From Scalesia atractyloides (lineage: Eukaryota > Streptophyta > Magnoliopsida > Asterales > Asteraceae), in assembly GCA_947069175.1 (NCBI GenBank), contig CAMTDV010000017.1, forward strand, positions 48,059,137 through 48,123,136: a DNA stretch of 64,000 nt. The letters run 5' to 3'. Below the pieces are notes generated by a model that saw only the letters and a list, made by a program, of their open reading frames with translations, was not told the origin of the DNA and searched no databases. Of this stretch, positions 23,707 to 34,266 are shown in pieces (the first letter of the stretch is position 1; each line of letters opens with the position of its first letter). The position numbers and the translations under genes are program-made.

Positions 23707-26700
23707 ATGGCTCCCAAATCAAAATCTTCAAAATCCAAAGCTAAATCGCAAGAAGAACCTCCACCTTTCACTCTCATAATCAAAACCCCACACAACTACA
23801 CTGCCATACTTGAAGAAAACGACGCAGATACACGCTATCATCCAATGATTCGAATTTTGCAAAAGTCTAAGTTCTTGCAGATGTTAACCGTCAAAGCCCC
23901 CATTTACATTGATGCTCTTCGTCACTTCTAGAAAAATGCAAAGGTTCACTCATCTGCTGATGGTGTTCCTTATACAGTAATTTCAAGAGTAGGGGGAGTG
24001 TTGATGCAAATTAGCCCCCAATCGATCTCTCAAGTTTTCAAGTTAAATGACATACAACACCCTGTGTCATTTCCCATTAATGAGATCCAAGCAGAGTGTC
24101 TGGAAAGAGGTTATATCGGCCAGATGAAAGGTATGACCGTTTTTAAACCTAATTTTCCTGCTGAGATGAGATTTTTCTTTCACACAATCCTTACTTGTCT
24201 CTCAGCAAAATCCACTGCTTTCAATGAAATCCCATTGACAATGCAATATCTGGGGTATGCAATTTTAACTGACACCGATTTGAACTACTCCCAGATACTG
24301 TTCAATGATCTTGTGAATAACTTTAAAAATATTGAAAAAGAGAAGCCTTTTTGATGCATCCACGTTTCTTGAGTGTTTACTTACAATATCAAATTAAAGG
24401 TCCTACAAGTAAAATTGGCGATGTGGTTAATCCAGGCAGCCTTAATCATGAAACTTTCACCAGAATAACAAACCAAGATAAAGTTGAGAAAACACAAGTA
24501 GAGGAGGATGAGCAAGTTTTACTAGAACAAAATGTTCAATCTCAACCTCTTGCTATTGAGCCCACTGCTCTTGGTGATCAGGGCAACACAACCACTGCCC
24601 TGAAACCCACACCAAAAATTTCCAAAAAGAAAACCAAACCAATCTCCAAAAAGCCCACCAAACCCAAAAAGGGTCCTCTGGAAGATGAGATCCCAGAGGT
24701 TAACCCTGTGACAGCACCAAAGTCACAAACCACTGCTGCTACTTCTTCATAGCAGATGGTTCAAAGATCTCCCACCGGCTTTGAAACTCGTCATTCTTCC
24801 TCACAAAAGGAAAAGGTTGTAGACACAGGGACACCACTTTATGAAGCTCTAGATCCACTTGGGTCTATCTTCCAAAGCCCCTCTCCCAAGGCAATGTCGT
24901 TTTCTACTCAACCACCTTCACCGATACCTTCACTTCCACCCACAATTGTACCATTGCTGAATGCAATTGAATTAGTTCAGACACAAACCAGCACTTCTCA
25001 ACAACCTATTACTAAGAATATACTTCATCCAATGGTTGGGTCTGATTCTTTATTCATTGCCAGCCCATCAGCAAATGAAGAGGCTACATCCCTTAGGTTA
25101 CATGTAACCCTTGGTGATATTTCAACACAAGCAGCCACTACAATTGCTGAACTCCCTAGTTCTCAATTGGACAGTGGTTTCATTAATAAGACTTGGTTGA
25201 AGGCAACCACTGTTGAGGCACAACTGTTACCACTATTGTGGGAAGTCCCCAGTACCAAGACAAAGGGGCATCTATGTTTGAAGTTGGTCCTAAAACCACT
25301 GCTCATGATAACATAGATATAACTACCACCACTGGAAGGAGTTCAGATGATCCTATTAAATTAGGTGATGACCTAAAATACCAGGATTTGACGGAGAGAG
25401 TGACCAGAATAGAAAACTCTGTTGGTGAAATCAAAGATTTACTAAAGCAGATGATAGCTACAAAAAGTCAACCCTCTGTTCTATCCACTACTGATCTCAA
25501 AGAAGCTCTTAACCCTCTGTTTCAACATCAACAACATCATTTGGATTTACAACGCAAGCATCATGTGAATAATGTTCGAAACATGTTTGAATCAAGGTAT
25601 CAAGACACTGCAGCAGACACTAAAGCCATCAAAGCACATCTACTCACAACCACTGGCCATGCACCTCCAACGGTTATATTTGTTACAACAGATGAAGCCA
25701 AAAAGGGGGAGAAACTTTTGGGTCCAAAGAAGTTAACAATAGATGATGATAAGGCCAGACCAATAGTAAATATCCCAAGGCCTGATGGTTCAAAGAAGAT
25801 TGATTTGACTGATGAAATTGTGGCCAAGGCAAGGGCTAGTCACAAGAAGAATGTGATTGAGGAGAGCAAAGTGTTGGTTGAGAAAAAGATTGATCAGCAA
25901 AAAGAAAAATGAGAGGTTGGTACTTCTTCAAAAAGAGCTCCTGCTAGAAAAGCCAGGCAACCAACATCCACACCTCCTAAAACGAAGCCTGAAACCAGTC
26001 CAACCAATAAAACCTCTGCCTCTCAAAAACCTATCACATCTTCAAAACCACAACCCACATCCACACAAACAGATGTTACAGCAACTGTTGTGTCAACATC
26101 TGTTGATACAGTAGAGGTTGCAACAGATGCATCTCTATCCACTGCCATAATCACATTTCCCACATCAACCCAACCATTATCTACACCACCAAAAATTCCA
26201 CAACCACCATCACCCACCTTAAGGTTTAAAAGGAGAAAAATCACAAAAGTGATAAATGATGATGAGATCTCTGCACCTCTTCCACTATCATCAACACCAA
26301 TGATCCCCACATCAGAGCTTACAACTTCTACAACTCTTAAAGTCATTCCTGCAGCAAAGGTGTACCCTCTTGATTTACCAGCAGTCAGGGAAGAGATTCT
26401 AAGTTTCTTTTCAGAGGAGGACCCTGACAAAAGAACAATTCTATCCCTTGATGGCTATCCAAGACCATCAAATGTTGATGCTTATCTAGAATTGAAAAAG
26501 AAAGCAGAGGATATTGCCAAAAGAGAATCAGCTGGTAAATATGATAGAGAAATACAGATTATCATGTCCTTTCAACTGAGTAAGGTCACCATTCTGCAAA
26601 ACTTTGTCAAGGATCTGAGCAACCGGTTGTAAGTAAGGGAAGATAAGTTGCTCAAGAGTGAACTCATTGAGTATATCATGGAAAAGAAGATGTATAAGGC

Positions 26701-27520
26701 AACAAGGCCTCAGTTCAGGGATTGGAGCATAGATGAGCTGAGAGAAGAAATCAATAGAATGCAAGAAATGTTGAAAGACCCTCTTAAAAAGCCAACTCCT
26801 CCCAACTGGGATTTATACAAGAAAGATATCACTGAAAATGCTTTGAAGTTGAAGAGAATGAAGCAAGAACTGATTCAAAATCTTATGGTTCCAAAAACCA
26901 AGTGATGAGATGGGGTGAGATGAGGTTGTTAGACACTTACAAAAGTTTGGAAGAAAGAAGGAAAAAGGATCCATCTATGCCTCCCAAGCCTGACTACTCA
27001 AAGGAAGATGCTATCCTCAGAGCTCAACTCTCTAAAAGGTCCAACTCAACATCTGCCCATTCCACACTTGCCCTGCAACACAGGAAAAAGCAAGGGGAGA
27101 TGAATGAAAAGACTGACAAAGAGTTTGAGGATACATTTATCAAAGAAGGGATTCAGAATATGATTAATTATCACACAGATGATACAAGTTCCAAGCTGGC
27201 TAAAGACTTATCAATGTTAGCTCATTCACAAACCTCTGCAATAAAGGCTCCTTCAAGAAAACCATCAGACCCATGAATTGACATTGCTCAAGTCTGATGG
27301 TGCAGCCACTAAACTATCCATGGAAGATGCTTATGAGCTTACAGTAGAAGACTTCCAAGAACTACTATGTTTAGAGCTGGTGAAGGATGCTGATGACATG
27401 GAATCTCTTAACTTTGAACTTCAATTCAAAGGTCAAATAAGAGAATTCCTTCTGAGGAATAAAAACAAGAATAAAGTGTTTTTGGCATCATCTGTTCCAG
27501 GGGGAGATTGTTGGGATTGA
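23707..27520 (+). pseudogene. Copia D extra downstream ORF region (env position), uncharacterised
   Basis: Begins MAPKSKSSKSKAKSQEEPPP. The N-terminal about 215 codons form a compact region (RYHPMIRILQKSKFLQML ... MRFFFHTILTCLSAKSTAFN ... LMHPRFLSVYLQYQI) that resembles from memory the putative plant transposon protein domain of other retroelement ORFs. A Pro/Thr/Lys-rich segment (24400-25240), a helical segment with YQDLTERVTRIENSVGEIKD (25380-25560), another Pro/Thr-rich part, and a charged helical C-terminus (26380-27500) follow. Stops are at 23929, 24750, 25910, 26630 and 26903; shifts are near 24350, 25235, 26900 and 27277. No clear signal peptide or membrane helix is visible, so calling it an envelope would go too far. 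It ends 12 bases inside the 3' LTR. Confidence 0.7.
27497..27508 (+). other. Polypurine tract of Copia D
   Basis: CCAGGGGGAGAT directly before the 3' LTR; the plus-strand primer site. Confidence 0.85.
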
Positions 27521-28134
27521 ACCCTATGAAAGGAACAGATGATATAAATCCAAACAACACTATCCGAGCTTTGGTTCAACTATCAGAGGTTACATCCTCT
27601 GATGTACTTACACTGCTTTCCATAAAGACTGCTCATCCTATCATCTGCCTTCACAAAGCTTCAAGTTCTGCCAAAGTTAACAAGGACAGAGGATAGGAAT
27701 CAGAGTTTAGTCATTAGCTTAGTTAATCAATGTAACAGTGCCAAGCACTGATAGTTAGTATAAGCAGTGTTTAGAGTTAGTTACATATTGTTTCCTGTCA
27801 CTATCAACCCTGACGTCATCAAAGATGCTCAGAGGTTAGATAGTTAGTATAAATAGGCAACTCTTGTAACCTTTAAACTTGTCTCTTAAAAGATCAACTT
27901 TCGCATATCATCTTCTCTGCATTTTCTCATTACCAAACTGTAATTGCAAAGGCTGAGGGGGAGTTTGTGAACACATGCAAGTTAATTAACTTGAAAGCAT
28001 GATGATGATGAAAACAGACGACCATTGCTTGTAGTAAAAGTTTTCCATCTTATTTCGCTGCAAATCTCTTTTACTTCAATCATGTTACATTTTTGAAAGA
28101 AAAACTACAAGTAATTCAAACTCAGATCCTAACA
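27509..28134 (+). repeat. 3' LTR of Copia D
   Basis: Same length and ends as the 5' LTR (16165-16790). Followed by GGCCC (28135-28139), the right target-site copy. Confidence 0.93.
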
Positions 28135-28139
28135 GGCCC

Positions 28140-29222
28140 TCTGGCTTACTCGAACAACCCGAAATCCCGATGTGGAAGTGGGAGAGTATAGCTATGGACT
28201 TTATTACGAAACTCTCACGCACTTCCTCTGGTCACGATAGCATATGGGTTATCGCTGATCGTCTTACTAAATCCGCGCACTTTATTGCTATACGAGAAGA
28301 CTTTAAGGTCGAACGGTTAGCCCGAATCTATACCGACGAAGTTATATGTCGACACGGGATGCCTCATGACATCATCTCTGACCGCGACGGTCGTTTTACC
28401 TCACGTCTCTGGGAGAATTTTCAATCTGCTCTCGGTACTACTCTCAATCTCAGTACCGCTTTTCACCCTCAAACCGACGGTCAGACTGAGCGCACGATCC
28501 GCACCCTCGTGCGTGCATCATAGATTTTGGTGGTAACTGGGATACGCGTTTACCTTTAATCAAATTCTCATACAATAATAGTTATCATACCAGCATTCGG
28601 ATGGCTCCTTTTGAGGCACTGTACGGAAGAAAATGTCGATCGCCTATTGCATGGCACGAGATCGGAGAATCACAAATCACCGGTCCTGAGCTAATTCAAG
28701 AAACGACAGACAAAATACTCCAGATCAGAGACAATCTCTTGAAAGCTCGGAGTCGACAAAAGAGTTACGCCGATAAACGCTACAGTTCGAAGTGGGAGAT
28801 CACGTTCTCCTAAAGGTTGCACCTTGGAAGTGAGTGGTCCGCTTTAGGAAGAAGGGAAAGCTAGCGCCTCGAAACGTTGGTCCCTTTAAGATTCTGGAAA
28901 GGATCGGTAAAGTAGCCTATCGTCTCGACTACCGGCAGAACTTAATAACGTTCATCAGACATTCCACGTGTCTAACCTCAAGAAATGCCTAGCCGAAGAG
29001 AATCTCAATGTACCTCTCGAAGATCTACAAATCAATGAGACTCTCCACTTCATGGAAAAGCTTGTTGAGATCATGGACCGAGAAACCAAGAAACCACGAC
29101 GCTCTCGCATCCCTATCTTGAAAGTCCGATGGGAAGGCAAACGCGGCGCCGAGTTCACTTGGGAATTGGAAAGTGACATGAAGGACAAGTACCCGCACCT
29201 CTTTGTTACATCCATTACTTAA
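28140..29222 (+). pseudogene. Gypsy A integrase core, C-terminus and chromodomain
   Basis: Continuation of the integrase split at 16164. The core has MDFITKL (first Asp, 28197-28199), SDRDGRFTS (second Asp) and HPQTDGQTERTIR (Glu). A TAG at about 28521 and a shift follow. Then come MAPFEALYGRKCRSPI, GPFKILERIGKVAYRL (the GPY/F module), and a chromodomain-like end with LKVRWEGKRGAEFTW and MKDKYPHLF, closing with TAA at 29220-29222. A chromodomain fused to integrase directs insertion to marked chromatin in this clade (established knowledge). Confidence 0.92.
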
Positions 29223-29238
29223 ATTTCGGGACGAAATT

Positions 29239-29256
29239 TCCTAAAGTAGGGGAGAC
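29239..29256 (+). other. Polypurine tract of Gypsy A
   Basis: Purine-rich AAAGTAGGGGAGAC before the 3' LTR. Just upstream, AAATTTCGGGACGAAATTT (29221-29239) is an 8+8 inverted repeat, also present before the TR-GAG 3' LTR. Confidence 0.8.
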
Positions 29257-31538
29257 TGTAACAACTCTAAATTTCGTTGTTACTTCATTTTCAGTTTATT
29301 CCCGTTGTATTTCCATTTGCATTCCGAGATTCGTTTATAAGAAAAGTTTATGTTAATTAATTACAATTATGTATGTTATATCGCATCTAATCGCTTATTA
29401 AATCGCATCGCTTATCTCACCGCATCGCAAAACGCAGTTAATTATGTGGTTTATATTTATGTGTTATGTGTGTGTTTGGTTATGATTACACTCGCTATCG
29501 CATCGCTCTCGCACACTCAAATCGCTAAATCGCACTATTACATCAAACATAACGCTTAAATATCGCTTAATCGCTTAAAGTTACCTTATAACTCGAATAC
29601 ATCGCTAAACAATCGATAAGCGAACAAAAAACAGGAAATTCTTGAGTTTCTAGGCAAGTTCGCTCGAACTTGGGTGATGCCAAGTTTGGCCGAACTTAGC
29701 TAGCCACTCAGAACTCCATTTTCCTTCAAGTTCGCACGAACTTGCATGTGATCATGCAAGTTCGGCCGAACTTAGCCCTGTTTCACTAAAATCCATATAA
29801 GTTCGCGCGAACAACTTGATTCCCGAGCTCTCCTTTTTGCCTTCACCTATAAATACCTAGCTCCATTCTCTCATTTGAACTTGCTGTAAGTTTTCCCAGA
29901 GCTCTCAAACCCAAAACCGTTTGTTTTCTAAGTAAGAATCAACTCGATTTCAACTACAACGACGTTCAACAATGGTTTACAACGATTTTTCACAAGGCTT
30001 TGCCTTCGTTTTCATCAAATCTCTTCTGTTTACAAAAATCTTCATCTTTTTCCATAGAACTTCTGTTTTTCACTCAAATCTATACTTAGATCTGAGCAAC
30101 ACCTTTAAAGTATTGATTTTTACACCATTTCGGACTAATGACGAATGTTTCGTTCACTTTTGAGTGGAACGAGACGTTGTCAAGATAAAACCGCAGATCC
30201 GGAAGCACAAGGACGAAAGCTTCACTTTACACAAACTGGACTAACTCGTACGAACCATCAAGTTCGCCCGGATTAGCCCGAGTTTCTGTAAAATGGCTAA
30301 GTTCGCTCCAAAAGACCTCTCCAGCCTAAGTTTTGCTCAGAAGCTTAAGGTTGGAGGGACGGGCACTCGATTTCTTCAGCAAATGACGCGAAAACGCAAG
30401 ATTTTAGACCCGGAAACATCAAGTTCGCTCGAGATTGCACTGACTTTTGATAGCACATTAGCCAAGTTCACTCAAACTTGCCCTCAGGGGGTCAAGTTCA
30501 GCCGAACTTGAGTAAAATGCACAAGATTTCCTTCACAATCTCCCAAGTTCGCTCAAACTTGTCAAGTTTCTCAGGAAACTTCACAAGTTCGGCCGAACTT
30601 GTCTTACCTGTTGATATTACCCACAAGTTCGCCCGAACTTGACTCAACCACAACAAAACTTTAACAAGTTCGCTCGAACTTGTATGTTTACATACAAGTT
30701 CGGCCGAACTTGCCTACTGCTCCACCCAAACTTAACCGTTTCAGCAAATCGAAGACTGATGCACTTCTGTTTGTTTACAGGCTTATCCGGCGCTCTCCGA
30801 AACTCTTCTCAGATCCCTCATCTCACCTAAAACGCACCCACCGTGAGTATACTTGACCCATTTTCGCTTTAATGCACATTTTGGGTGTTACATATGTTCC
30901 TCTATCAAAATCACTTCACAAATCAAACTGTTTATCACACACGAATAATCTGATTATATATGCTCAATACGTGATACTAGAAACATGTGACTAGGACTTA
31001 TTTTCGTTAACTTGCCTCCTTAGCTAGTATGGTACTATAGTGTGGCTAACACCCGACGGGGTCTAGTTAGGATGGACGCGCAAGCCTTCTCACGGAAGTT
31101 AGCATGAGAAATATGCCTAGTTTATCTGTGTGATGTGTTTTGGTGTATCATGATATGTAATTAGAATATTTCACGAATGTTTTCTCCATTATGCTAGTAT
31201 TACTTAAACTTGTATGCTCACATTTACTTAATTGTATTGACTTGTATTTTAACGTATGTAAGAGGTTGAGGATTTTAGCTTGGATGTTTTGGACATAGTT
31301 GCTTAGTTTAGTTGTTTTGTTTAGTTCAAGTTGTAATAAATCTAGGGAAAATCGAACTTATTATTTTATGGGAAAATCATGTATTTCGTGACATTGTTGA
31401 TGACATTTTGTTTAATAGTATGGGATATTAGACGTAAAAATATTGTTGATTGAATAGTGTTATGGAAATTTCTCGTGAGACAAATTGGTCGCCTAGTGCC
31501 ACTACCCCGATGTTTCCGCCATCGGTTGGGGTGTGACA
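29257..31538 (+). repeat. 3' LTR of Gypsy A
   Basis: 2282 bp, TGTAA...GGGGTGTGACA, with box arrays at about 29655-29815 and 30493-30712. TSD ATTAC follows at 31539-31543. Confidence 0.93.
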
Positions 31539-33632
31539 ATTACGGTCCATAAGCAAGGTTCTGAGCAGCAACTTTCAAGAATTGACAGTTTAGCCCCTGA
31601 ACTTTGATTTGTCGTGTTTTGGCACTTCTAACTCCCGTTAACCTTATTTTCAAGCTTCATAAGGATAATAAAACATGGGGAACTTAAAATATGTCTGGAA
31701 ATGTCACGGATGTTGGCTCTTTTGGTCGTACGGTTGCGGTTTTCGGTTAAATACGACGAAAAACGTAACGAACGCGCAAATGACCGTAAATGCGTAACGA
31801 ATGGTATTTTGCATTCTCATCACTAAAATACAAGATTTTAATGATTACAAAAATTTTTCGATGTGCGTATGTGTTCCGGGTTAGGATTACGCGAAAAGGT
31901 ATAGTTTCGCAAAATTTGCAAAATAGCCCCTGAGTTAGAATAAACTTGTTTTTGCCATACCGAACCCTTGAAAACTTATTTTTAAGTTATGTAAAGGATA
32001 TTTAGGGTATGTCTGGATTATGAACTTGTTCCAGAGTGTGTGTTGCTACGAGAATCGGCAGACTTTCGTAGTTTCTCGTAAATAGTCCTTATGATCGAAT
32101 AGACTTGTTTTTGACATACCAAACCCTTCAAAACTTATTTCTAAGTTATGTAAAGAATTTTTAGGGTATGTTTAGCCTTTGACGTTATTCCAAAGTGTAC
32201 ATTGTGTTAAACTGGCTACGTTTGCGTAGCAGTTCGCGATTTCACTTCCAGAAGTGGTTTGAAAGATCGAGATTGAATAATGATTGAAAACGTGAAGTGT
32301 CACAAATATGATATATGATTATGAGTATATGTTATGTGTTATGTTAAGTGTTGATATGATAGTAGGAATTAAGACTGTGCATGAACACTTGTACGGTTAA
32401 AACGGTAATATCGGTAAAGTCACGTTAATTATATAACTTATTTATCGAGCATGAAAATAATACATAGGTTAACTTGATGAGTTATTTCGTGTGTATATGA
32501 TTTAAAGATGATAAAACATATAAGATGACGAAATACATGTATTACGATATTTGATAATATGTTCACGTTTATGTATATATATTACCAAGCGAAAATCGTA
32601 TAGCCATATTGGAAATAAATAATCCCACCTTACTCTATTTGGCCGATAATAATCCCAAGTCATTTTTTGGAAATTATTAATCCAAACTGGTATTTTTTTT
32701 TGTAAAATAGTCTGCCGTTAAAATAGCCTAACGGAGTTCAGTTTTTTTCCGAGTTACAAACCGATGTTTTAGGGATTTTGATCAGAACGAGGATACGAGT
32801 TGATTGATGTAAAACTTACCTCGAATGTGTAACGAATGGTATTTTTGCATTCTCATCACTAAAATACAAGATTTTAATGATTAAATGTGCGTATGCGTGC
32901 CGGATTAGGATTACGCGAAAAGGCATAGTTTCGCAAAATTTGCAAAATAGCCCCTGAGTTAGAATAAACTTGTTTTTGCCATACCGAACCCTTCAAAACT
33001 TATTTTTAAGTTATGTAAAGGATATTTAGGGTATGTCTGGATTATGACCTTGTTCCGGAGTGTGCGTTGCTACGAGAATCGGCAGACTTTCGTAGTTTGT
33101 CGTAAATAGTCCCTATGATCGAATAGACTTGTTTTTGACATACCAAACCCTTCAAAACTTATTTCTAAGTTATGTAAAGAACTTTTAGGGTATGTTTAGC
33201 CTTTGACGTTATTCCAAAGTGTACATCGTGTTAAACTGGCTACGTTTGCGTAGCAGTTCGTGATTTCACTTCCAGAAGTGGTTTGAAAGATCGAGATTGA
33301 ATAACGATTGAAAACGTGAAGTGTCACAAATATGATATATGATTATGAGTATATGTTATGTGTTATGTTAAGTGTTGATATGATAGTAGGAATTAAGACT
33401 GTGCATGAACACTTGTACGGTTAAAACGGTAATATCGGTAAAGTCACTTTAATTATATAACTTATTTATCGAGCATGAAAATAATACATAGGTTAACTTG
33501 ATGAGTTATTTCGTGTGTATATGATTTAAAGATGATAAAACATATAAGTTGACGAAATACGTGTATTACGATATTTGATAATATGTTCACGTTTATGTAT
33601 ATATATTACCAAGCGAAAATCGTATAGCCATA
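31539..33632. repeat. LTR-like U3 relic with 1.03-kb tandem duplication
   Basis: This right flank of Gypsy A probably continues the Gypsy B LTR or another chromovirus LTR. It contains roughly 150-bp subrepeats (TAGCCCCTGA... at 31593 and 31933, TAGTCCTTATG at 32082). A unit starting at about 31796 is repeated from about 32830 with few changes. The second unit lacks about 13 bases near 32880. The duplicated unit ends inside a copy of the left arm (32609-32825) of the foldback element found whole at 33633-34154. No genes. Confidence 0.8.
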
Positions 33633-34154
33633 TTGGAAATAAATAATCCCACCTAACTCTATTTGGCCGATAATAATCCCAAGTCATTTATTGGAAATTA
33701 TTAATCCAAACTGGTATTTTTTTTTTTTGTAAAATAGTCCGCCGTTAAAATAGCCTAACGGAGTTAAGTTTTTTTCTTAGTTACAAACCGATGTTTTAGG
33801 GATTTTGATCAGAACGAGGATACGAGTTGATTGATGTAAAACTTACCTCGAAATGGTGCTCGAAATGTCTTGATTTTTGTTGATTGGAATTTTAAACACC
33901 CGAATTTAAGTACCGTTTTCGTGGGTTGGGGCAGTATTTCGAAGTAAGTTTTACATCAATCGACTCGTATCCTCGTTCTGATCAAAATCCCTAAAACATT
34001 GGGTTGTAATTCGGAAAAAAACTTAAATCCGTTAAGCTATTTTAACGGAATACTATTTTACAAAAAAATTGACCGGTTCGGATTATTAGTTTCCAATAAA
34101 TGACTTGGGATTATTATCGGCCAAATAGAGTTATGTTGGATTATTTTTTTCCAA
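33633..34154. mobile_element. Foldback MITE with about 220-bp inverted arms
   Basis: The left arm starts TTGGAAATAAATAATCCC and the right end reads GGATTATTTTTTTCCAA. Arms of about 220 bp (33633-33857, 33935-34154) share words such as TCTATTTGGCCGATAATAAT and GATCAGAACGAGGATACGAG in inverted order. A short unique centre lies between. No ORF. Long arms suggest a Mutator-like origin, but I could not confirm a target-site duplication. Confidence 0.82.
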
Positions 34155-34233
34155 TTTGCCAATCATATATATATATATTGCTTATAATGGGTGTGAATCG
34201 TTCAAGTCGCCAAAATCTTAAATTTATATATGA

Positions 34234-34266
<33 letters not shown>

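Larger units (their letters stand above)
16165..28134 (+). mobile_element. Full-length Copia D (SIRE-like) with extra ORF region
   Basis: An 11,970-bp element with two 626-bp LTRs (16165-16790, 27509-28134), PBS, polypurine tract and matching TSD GGCCC. Internal order is gag, protease, integrase, RT, RNase H (the Copia order), then a 3.8-kb extra ORF region. Large size and an ORF after pol are hallmarks of the SIRE/Maximus lineage. By eye the LTRs differ at roughly 15-20 positions, so the insertion is not recent. Gag, pol and the extra ORF all contain stops and shifts. Confidence 0.93.
9157..31538 (+). mobile_element. Gypsy A, Tekay-like chromovirus, split by Copia D
   Basis: LTRs at 9157-11507 and 29257-31538 begin TGTAA and end GGGGTGTGACA. 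Target-site duplication ATTAC is at 9152-9156 and 31539-31543. Internal order is PBS, gag, protease, RT, RNase H, integrase, chromodomain, polypurine tract, the order of Ty3/gypsy elements. A C-terminal chromodomain and the AAATTTCGGGACGAAATTT end motif (29221-29239) fit the Tekay/Del clade. Copia D occupies 16165-28134 inside integrase. Removing it leaves about 10.4 kb. All ORFs are interrupted, so the element is inactive. Confidence 0.93.

Noticed and set aside
23707..27520. Calling the Copia D extra ORF a viral envelope gene
   Set aside because: Only its position supports this. No signal peptide, fusion peptide or membrane helix is visible.
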